A stretch of 6,189 nt of DNA from Alphaproteobacteria bacterium. GTDB lineage: Bacteria > Pseudomonadota > Alphaproteobacteria > Micropepsales > Micropepsaceae. Under the pieces are notes generated by a model, which saw nothing but the letters and a program-made list of their open reading frames with translations, was not told the DNA's origin and ran no database searches. Each line of letters begins with the position of its first letter. The stretch's first letter is position 1. This document shows, piece by piece, positions 1 through 4,275 of this stretch. The stretch is taken from positions 1 to 6,189 of the forward strand of contig CANBZE010000124.1 in NCBI GenBank assembly GCA_947373775.1, in the 5' to 3' direction. Made by a program: the position numbers and the translations under genes.

Positions 1-123
1 CATAGCGCAAGTGTTCTATCAAGGTGCTTGTCCGATCATTGCTGTCATCTGATGATGGGGACGTTTAAACCCTAGCATCAGGCACTGCTCCAAGACGAAA
101 AGCATAATTTCATCAGGAGATGG

Positions 124-546
124 ATTATAGGCAAAGATTACGCCGTACCTTCATCGTTATCGATTCCATACAAAAATATCGATACCGAACACGAAGGGCT
201 GATCGAAATTCTAAATGCTATCTTGCAGGCGCTTCGCTTGAAGCGAAGCGACAAAGATCATTCGGTTCAACAGTTGTTGTCGGACTTGCGCGAAGCGCTA
301 GTGATCCACTTTCGACACGAAGAGCAGGAAATGGCTTTTCTCAAGTTTCCTAATCTGGCCCAACATAGAATTCATCACGAACACTGCGCAACACGACTGA
401 ATGAAATTATCCATGACGCGACCACCGGTCAAAAAGCGATCGATAGGGCGCTGCTGGATGATTTTTTTGACGTCATCATAGACGATATCGTCAGAGCAGA
501 TTCAGGCTTTAAGTCGTTTCTTTATGCTCGCAACATTCTAACGTGA
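124..546 (+). CDS. hemerythrin-like (HHE) diiron protein, start uncertain
   Basis: Bacteriohemerythrins are four-helix proteins that bind O2 at a diiron centre. The reading frame ending at the TGA 544-546 shows the family pattern in order: IDTEHEGL (ligand His, codon 190-192), HFRHEEQEM (His 307-309 and Glu 319-321), and QHRIHHEH (His 364-366 and His 376-378). The last helix, DDIVRADSGF, keeps the Asp (499-501), but the expected His is Asp (484-486). The family match begins well upstream of the first usual start codon in this frame, a TTG at 223, which would remove helix A. The only nearby ATG (120) is in another frame and lies directly against AGGAG (115-119). ATT at 124 sits four bases after that AGGAG and is the start used here, giving about 140 aa. 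A one-base frameshift near 120-124 is the alternative. The gene is near 48-50% GC in sampled rows, against about 63% in the dehydrogenase gene. The family is clear; whether the gene works is not. Confidence 0.75.
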   Translation: MIGKDYAVPSSLSIPYKNIDTEHEGLIEILNAILQALRLKRSDKDHSVQQLLSDLREALVIHFRHEEQEMAFLKFPNLAQHRIHHEHCATRLNEIIHDATTGQKAIDRALLDDFFDVIIDDIVRADSGFKSFLYARNILT

Positions 547-563
547 TGCGCCGGATACCCCCG

Positions 564-722
564 GCATCCGCTGCTGAATCAGGTCGTGGTGAGGTGGTAT
601 AAATTGTCCGTATCAACAGCAGCGTTCGCATGTCGCCCGCTAAGGCCGCGCATCTTACGGAACGGCTTTGGGACATTGGCGACATCGTGAGGCTGATCGA
701 AGATTGGGAGGCACAACCGTGA
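564..722 (+). pseudogene. IS1-family transposase C-terminal remnant, left copy (frameshifted)
   Basis: Translation gives HPLLNQVVVRWY from the first frame and, after a one-base deletion relative to the right copy at about 601-612, NSSVRMSPAKAAHLTERLWD followed by IGDIVRLIEDWEAQP and a TGA at 720-722. This resembles the C-terminus of IS1-type transposases of alphaproteobacteria, which typically read WYNF...H..L..TPAMAAG.TDRLW...DIV.L (family pattern from memory). The catalytic core is absent, so this is a fragment and not an active gene. Its stop codon overlaps the GTG start of the downstream lipoprotein gene as GTGA. The segment is part of a long inverted repeat whose partner is at 1508-1731. 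Confidence 0.7.
706..711 (+). promoter_or_regulatory. ribosome-binding site that fixes the lipoprotein start
   Basis: GGGAGG lies seven bases before the GTG at 719. It supports that start over the in-frame ATG at 668, whose extra residues are only an out-of-frame reading of the transposase tail. The identical site with the same spacing occurs in the inverted copy at 1580-1585. Confidence 0.7.
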
Positions 723-1189
723 GCCGCATCCTGACAATCACCATTTCCGCGCTATTGCTGGCAGGTTGCGCGGACACCTACAACAAATTGGCCATGCCAA
801 AGGCTGCCGCCAGCCTGCACCAAGAGGCTGTCGCTTGCAAAACCAAATGGGAAGCAAAAGAATTTAAGACCTATTCCGAGTGGGAAGCCTGCGAATCGAC
901 TGCCGAGCGCGGCTTTGCCAAGGCCATCGCTTTGACGAAGATGGATGCATTTGAAGTCTACGCTGCGGACATGCGGGCACTCGCGGCAGACTGGGACGCC
1001 CATCGCGTCACGGACCGCCAGGTCAAGTCGAGGGCCAAAGAAATTCAATGGAAGTTTTTGGCGGATTGTGGCTGCAAGCCGCAAAGGGCGCGCAGCGTCA
1101 CTGCGGACTTTGCCTCCTTTAGTGGCTCTGCCCTAGGGCCATATGCCGGTGATGGGATGCCGAGTGGCAATCTTTCCCAACCACACTAA
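719..1189 (+). CDS. small lipoprotein of unknown function, 156 aa
   Basis: I do not recognise the family. The N-terminus VSRILTITISALLLAGC is a short lipoprotein signal with an LAGC lipobox, so Cys17 is the expected lipidated residue after signal peptidase II cleavage. No basic residue other than Arg3 precedes the hydrophobic stretch. The mature part of about 140 aa is charged and probably helical (residues 30-115). It contains the tryptophan/cysteine-rich stretch ACKTKWEAKEF...YSEWEAC and later FLADCGC; the four mature cysteines are 40, 58, 117 and 119, and could form disulfides in the periplasm. The last 25 residues are rich in Gly and Ser. The GTG start overlaps the stop of the transposase remnant by four bases and is preceded by a good ribosome-binding site. 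The gene converges on the gene at 1267-1572, whose leader sequence it shares but whose mature protein it does not. Confidence 0.7.
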   Translation: MSRILTITISALLLAGCADTYNKLAMPKAAASLHQEAVACKTKWEAKEFKTYSEWEACESTAERGFAKAIALTKMDAFEVYAADMRALAADWDAHRVTDRQVKSRAKEIQWKFLADCGCKPQRARSVTADFASFSGSALGPYAGDGMPSGNLSQPH

Positions 1190-1260
1190 CCCTAGGTCAA
1201 ACTGAACCAGTGCCGATGATCGAGCGGCGTCCACGGGCACTGGTGCAGTTTGACGTAGGG
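1190..1260. repeat. central 25-bp inverted repeat between convergent genes (possible bidirectional terminator)
   Basis: Arms 1190-1214 and 1236-1260 are complementary at 23 of 25 positions, around a 21-base loop. The left arm starts directly after the TAA of the lipoprotein gene. The right arm ends six bases before the stop of the convergent gene. Partial similarity extends outward into both gene ends (CCACACTAACCCTA against CCACAACCCTA). A strong stem between convergent genes suggests a shared terminator, but neither side has a T-run, so a canonical rho-independent terminator is not shown. It may instead be the conserved 3' end of the duplicated unit. Confidence 0.75.
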
Positions 1261-1266
1261 TTGTGG

Positions 1267-1572
1267 TCAGTTGCGCCCGACGATCGCACCACCCGCCGCA
1301 CCAGGCGACATGGCGCCCCCTGGTATGCCCGAGTTGCCGCCCAGATCTCCACCGTTAGATCCCGCGTTCAATCGCGCCCAGTAGGAATTGCGCGCGCACC
1401 GCAAGCCCCGTACCGGAGGGGTTGTCCGCCACGCCCAACAGGTAACGGCCTTTGGATCGCCGTTCCCGACAGGCTGGTATGCAAATATTATTGCTCCTTT
1501 GGGAACTGTATCCGCGAAGGCGGGTGCCGATAGCATTAGCGCGGAAATGGTGATGGCCAGGATGCCGTTCAT
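1267..1572 (-). CDS. small secreted protein of unknown function, 101 aa
   Basis: I do not recognise the family. Residues 1-20 (MNGILAITISALMLSAPAFA) form a Sec signal peptide with an AFA cleavage site before DT. The mature part of about 81 aa has two cysteines (45 and 59) in a Trp/Arg-rich segment (TCWAWRTTPPVRGLRC), which could form one disulfide. Its C-terminal third is rich in Gly, Asn and Ala (residues 69-99). The ATG at 1572 is chosen because GGGAGG (1580-1585) lies seven bases upstream. A longer reading to 1623 only translates the transposase tail out of frame. The start overlaps the stop of the transposase remnant as ATGA. The leader matches that of the lipoprotein gene at 719, but here it ends in a signal peptidase I site. 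It is a plausible real gene but could be non-functional. Confidence 0.6.
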   Translation of the reverse strand: MNGILAITISALMLSAPAFADTVPKGAIIFAYQPVGNGDPKAVTCWAWRTTPPVRGLRCARNSYWARLNAGSNGGDLGGNSGIPGGAMSPGAAGGAIVGRN

Positions 1573-1730
1573 GTCTGTGCCTCCCAATCTTCGGTCAGCC
1601 TCACGATGTCGCCGATGTCCCAAAGCAGCCGTTCCGTAATATGCGCGGCCATGGCGGGCGACATGCGAACGCTGCTGTTGACACGGCCGAAATTATACCA
1701 CCTCACCACGACCTGAGCCAGCGGCGGATG
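1569..1730 (-). pseudogene. IS1-family transposase C-terminal remnant, right copy
   Basis: The minus-strand frame reads HPPLAQVVVRWYNFGRVNSS, then VRMSPAMAAHITERLLWD and IGDIVRLTEDWEAQT, and stops at the TGA 1571-1569, 53 residues in all. It is the better preserved of the two copies: WYNF and SPAMAA are intact, with one extra Leu in ERLLWD relative to the left copy. The frame stays open a little further upstream but runs into the end of the amidohydrolase gene, so the rest of the transposase, including its catalytic residues, is missing. The stop overlaps the ATG of the secreted-protein gene. Assignment to the IS1 family rests on the remembered C-terminal pattern. Confidence 0.7.
1580..1585 (-). 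promoter_or_regulatory. ribosome-binding site of the secreted-protein gene
   Basis: GGGAGG on the minus strand lies seven bases before the ATG at 1572. It is the same site with the same spacing as in the left copy, although the intervening bases differ (cacagac here, cacaacc there). Confidence 0.7.
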
Positions 1731-1753
1731 CAGGTCGTCATAAAGTCGCGTTT

Positions 1754-2845
1754 TCAGATCGGGATGTTAAGCAACCTGCAGGCGGTGCCCCCAAGGATCG
1801 CAATTTTGTCGTCGTTGCTGAGGCCCGGCGTAGCCAGCACCGTTTCAACAGGAGACTGAACCCACGGAATAGGAGAGTCGGTACCGATCATCATCCGGCG
1901 GGGACCAACCACAGCCGCCAGGTGCCGGGTGGCTTCGGGAGTGAAGACTAGGGAGTCAACGTAAATTTGCTTCATGTATTCGCTGGGCTTCTTCTTCAGT
2001 ACTGGATCGCTCTGAAGGCAGGTTTGCGGGTTGGCAGTGCATCCCCAATCGGATCGGTCTACGTAGGAAGGCAGGTAACCGCCACCGTGGGGGCCACAAA
2101 TCCGCAGGCTCGGGAAGCGGTCAAAGGTACCCTCGAAAATCATGTGTGACAGGGCGATGGTGGTCTCCAGCGGGTTGCCGATCACGTTGACCAGCGAACC
2201 AGCCCCTTGCGTGCGCTTGGCCACACCAGTGACGACCGCGCTGTCCATGGGATGCAGGAAAACCATGGCGTCCAAGTCCTGGCATTTGCTCCAAAATCGA
2301 TCAAAGCGGGGTGAGGCCAGTTCTTCACCGGCGATGGTGCAGCCCAGAGAGACACCGCGTAGGCCGGGCCGCTTCACGGCATCCTCCAGCTGCGATACGG
2401 CAAGGTCGGGGTACTGCATGGCCACCGTCGCCATGGCATAGAAGCGAGCGGGGTAACCTTGGGTGATCTCGGCCAATTTTGCATTCTGCTCGTCGATGAA
2501 CCGCCGCGCCAGTTCCCGGTCCATGTCGTACCAGTAGGGGTTGACGCTCAGGACCTGCACGTCGATGCCCTGGCTGTCCATCCGTGCGATGCGGGCGGCA
2601 TCGATCTCTCTGCCTATTTGCCGATTTGCCTGACTGCGCGCTTGGAAGGGCGTGCCGCCGATCACCGAAGAGATGTCGGGGGCGATATGGGCGTGGATGT
2701 CGACGGTCTTCACCCGATTTCCGCCGATCCGCCATTCGCGGCGGGGCGCGACCGCTCGGGCCGCCTGAGGCCCAATCGGTGCGAGGACCGCTGCCGCCCC
2801 TAACGTCTTCAGAAGTGCGCGTCGATCCTGCATAGCCGCCCCCAT
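1754..2845 (-). CDS. Tat-exported amidohydrolase (amidohydrolase 2 / ACMSD-like), 363 aa
   Basis: This is a TIM-barrel metal enzyme of the amidohydrolase 2 group, which includes aminocarboxymuconate-semialdehyde decarboxylase, resorcylate-type decarboxylases and some lactonases. The visible metal and active-site residues follow the ACMSD order: His51 and His53 (VDIHAH), His198 (FLHPMD), His253 (GPHGGG) and Asp323 (IGTDSP). Residues 5-33 look like a Tat signal: MQDRRALLKTLGAAAVLAP with Arg8-Arg9, a hydrophobic stretch and Ala-rich end, so the enzyme should act in the periplasm. The ATG at 2845 gives the longest form. The ATG at 2833 puts the twin arginines at the very N-terminus and has a G-rich stretch just upstream; it is equally likely. 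The length of about 330 aa without the signal is normal for the family. The gene lies 178 bases downstream of the lactonase-like gene, in the same direction. Whether it decarboxylates or hydrolyses, and on which substrate, cannot be told. Confidence 0.87.
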   Translation of the reverse strand: MGAAMQDRRALLKTLGAAAVLAPIGPQAARAVAPRREWRIGGNRVKTVDIHAHIAPDISSVIGGTPFQARSQANRQIGREIDAARIARMDSQGIDVQVLSVNPYWYDMDRELARRFIDEQNAKLAEITQGYPARFYAMATVAMQYPDLAVSQLEDAVKRPGLRGVSLGCTIAGEELASPRFDRFWSKCQDLDAMVFLHPMDSAVVTGVAKRTQGAGSLVNVIGNPLETTIALSHMIFEGTFDRFPSLRICGPHGGGYLPSYVDRSDWGCTANPQTCLQSDPVLKKKPSEYMKQIYVDSLVFTPEATRHLAAVVGPRRMMIGTDSPIPWVQSPVETVLATPGLSNDDKIAILGGTACRLLNIPI

Positions 2846-2950
2846 ATGAGCCAGAGTTACTGCCGACCCCGCGTCGCTTACTCTAATGTACAGGCATTGG
2901 CGCGGATAGCCGCGAGCCTTCGGTTTATCTTCGCTATTGTGCAGAGCAGA

Positions 2951-2982
2951 CTATGTCCGCTCATGGCGCAAAGCGGTCATAG
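2951..2982. promoter_or_regulatory. inverted repeat in the lactonase-amidohydrolase gap
   Basis: Arms CTATGTCCGCT (2951-2961) and AGCGGTCATAG (2972-2982) are complementary at 10 of 11 positions, with a ten-base loop. It lies in the 178-base gap after the lactonase stop and before the amidohydrolase start. It could be a regulator-binding palindrome or a transcription-attenuating hairpin. No T-run follows on the minus strand, so it is not a classic terminator. A second, shorter stem, CGCGG-ATAG-CCGCG, is at 2901-2914. I see no convincing promoter hexamers in the gap. Confidence 0.4.
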
Positions 2983-3023
2983 AGTAGTCCTGTGGTGCTG
3001 CCATGCGACGCTAGCGGAATAAT

Positions 3024-4211
3024 TCATGGTGGCAAAAAAACCATCACGGTGGGACTGCCCAACGGCATGTATTTTCCGGTGAATTTTGGGACGCCATCGG
3101 CTCCAATCCGGAAGGTAGTGATATTGTCGCCGCGCTGATTCATCGAATAAAGAAAGCGACCCGATGGATCTAGCGTCAGGCTACGCGGATGGTCGGACTG
3201 CGTATGCACATTGGCGATTTTCGTCACGCCCTGCGCGCCGGTGCGGAACACTGCGATGGAATCCTGGGTGCGATTGGCGGCATAGAGATTGCGACCGTCC
3301 CGCGAGATCAACAGTTCCGATCCTGTACTGCTGCCGGCAAAGCCGTCAGGCAGCGTCGAGACCGTCGGCCCAAGCTGGGTCAGTTTACCACCGCTAAAAT
3401 TGTAGACTGCCAGTCGCGAATCCTGCTCCTGCAGCTGATAGAGCCGTTTGCCGTCGGGCGAAAATACAAAATGGCGCGGCGCCGAACCGGGCAAAGATTT
3501 GGCGCTTGAAAATTCGTCCAACTTTCCGCTGGCATCTAGTGTCCAGACAAAAATCTGGTCCAGTCCGGCGTCGTCGCCGATCACATAGTTGCCGCTGGGG
3601 TCGGGAGCAATCATATGCCCGCGCGACGTTTCATGGCTGCTGGGTGCAAACTGTCCGGGCACATTGTCGGTGGCAGCGTCGGGACCCCGCGGACCCGTGG
3701 GGCGCACCATATCCGTCATCTCACCTAGGCTACCATCGGCATTGATGCGGACAACCACAAAGCTGCCGCCCTTGGGCGATGAGCCGCCATAGTAATTCGC
3801 CACCAGTAGGAATTTTCCCGAAGGGTGAACGCTGATATAGGCCGGTCCCGCACCACTGGACGTGATACTGTTAACGGGTCTCAATGTGCCGTCGGAATTC
3901 ACGCTATAGGCGCTGAGCGAACCGCTTCGTTCGTTTGCGTAGCTCAGAACTTCACTGTTCGCATAAAGAAACTTGTGGTCCGCTGACAACGCTAGCCAGG
4001 ACGGCGACAGGCTCTTGGCCACTAGTCGCGGATTTGAAGGCACGCCACTCGCGTCCACATCCACCAGATAAATACCTTCGCCGTGATTGGCCCCACGCGC
4101 GGTGGGCTCCGGCGTGTAGGTGCCAATATAGGCGCGTGCAGCATCTGCCGGGCTCGCGAACAACAACAGCGACGTGCTAAGTGCTAAGCCTAAGGCTGAC
4201 CGTGAAACCAT
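3024..4211 (-). CDS. exported beta-propeller lactonase family protein (PF10282-like), 395 aa
   Basis: The protein resembles the seven-bladed beta-propeller family of 6-phosphogluconolactonase (YbhE/Pgl) and fungal 3-carboxymuconate cyclase. Residues 1-24 (MVSRSALGLALSTSLLLFAS then PADA) are a Sec signal peptide, so unlike cytoplasmic Pgl it is probably periplasmic. Propeller repeats with the usual dPsGkfLyv pattern recur: VHPSGKFLLVANYYGG, APDPSGNYVIGDDAG, APRHFVFSPDGKRLY, ISRDGRNLYAANRTQDSIAVF and HPRSLTLDPSGRFLYSMNQRGDNI. The length fits the family plus signal. The ATG at 4211 is supported by GGGAGG at 4220-4225, eight bases upstream. The gene starts 64 bases after the stop of the PQQ-dehydrogenase gene and is probably co-transcribed with it. 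Next to an aldose-type quinoprotein, hydrolysis of a sugar-type lactone is a reasonable guess. The family also contains proteins without proven lactonase activity. Confidence 0.85.
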   Translation of the reverse strand: MVSRSALGLALSTSLLLFASPADAARAYIGTYTPEPTARGANHGEGIYLVDVDASGVPSNPRLVAKSLSPSWLALSADHKFLYANSEVLSYANERSGSLSAYSVNSDGTLRPVNSITSSGAGPAYISVHPSGKFLLVANYYGGSSPKGGSFVVVRINADGSLGEMTDMVRPTGPRGPDAATDNVPGQFAPSSHETSRGHMIAPDPSGNYVIGDDAGLDQIFVWTLDASGKLDEFSSAKSLPGSAPRHFVFSPDGKRLYQLQEQDSRLAVYNFSGGKLTQLGPTVSTLPDGFAGSSTGSELLISRDGRNLYAANRTQDSIAVFRTGAQGVTKIANVHTQSDHPRSLTLDPSGRFLYSMNQRGDNITTFRIGADGVPKFTGKYMPLGSPTVMVFLPP

Positions 4212-4219
4212 GGCCCATT

Positions 4220-4225
4220 CCTCCC
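4220..4225 (-). promoter_or_regulatory. ribosome-binding site of the lactonase-like gene
   Basis: GGGAGG on the minus strand stands eight bases before the ATG at 4211. It favours this ATG over another ATG seven bases upstream, which lies in a different frame. Confidence 0.65.
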
Positions 4226-4275
4226 ACTTGCGGTTGGCTTATCCCAATAGTCTCAGCAGCCGATCGTATCAAGGA

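Larger units (their letters stand above)
564..777 (+). repeat. left arm of long imperfect inverted repeat
   Basis: This segment matches the reverse complement of 1508-1731 at roughly 80-85% identity by eye. One exact block of 28 bases is 613-640 against 1654-1681. The repeat covers the transposase tail, the GGGAGG ribosome-binding site, the stop/start overlap and the signal-peptide codons of the following gene. Similarity fades just after the signal peptide. Small indels separate the copies: one base missing here near 601-612, and three bases fewer than the right copy near 663. Confidence 0.85.
1508..1731 (-). repeat. right arm of long imperfect inverted repeat
   Basis: This is the partner of 564-777 in opposite orientation. 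Read on the minus strand it carries the same transposase tail, ribosome-binding site, stop/start overlap and signal-peptide codons. Its outer end lies 22 bases beyond the stop codon of the amidohydrolase gene at 1754, so the repeat abuts the catabolic genes. Confidence 0.85.

Noticed and set aside
1..75. Possible end of an upstream gene (frame 2 open from the edge to a stop at 50-52)
   Set aside because: Only 16 residues are visible and they show no recognisable motif. No promoter or FNR-type site could be supported in this stretch either.
76..117. Repeated CATCAGG at 76-82 and 111-117
   Set aside because: Seven bases repeated once within 42 bases can occur by chance and does not match a known operator spacing that I can name.
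120..353. Plus-strand open frame from the ATG at 120
   Set aside because: It is out of frame with the hemerythrin-like protein, its product is Arg-rich and matches nothing, and its ATG abuts the AGGAG.
668..718. N-terminal extension of the lipoprotein to ATG 668 (and the equivalent extension to 1623 in the other copy)
   Set aside because: The added residues (MGHWRHREADRRLGG) are an alternate-frame reading of the transposase tail. The ribosome-binding site and the signal peptides support the starts at 719 and 1572.
752..1084. Minus-strand open frame opposite the lipoprotein gene
   Set aside because: It is antisense to a frame with a lipobox and ribosome-binding site; its product has no recognisable features.
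1210..1639. Plus-strand open frames opposite the secreted-protein gene
   Set aside because: Their products are rich in Arg and Pro, as expected for antisense of a GC-rich gene, with no ribosome-binding site or family match.
3026..3044. A7 run with flanking ATGGT/ACCAT at the end of the lactonase-like gene
   Set aside because: The T-run on the minus strand lies before the stop codon and in the loop, so it does not form a terminator. A five-base stem is weak.
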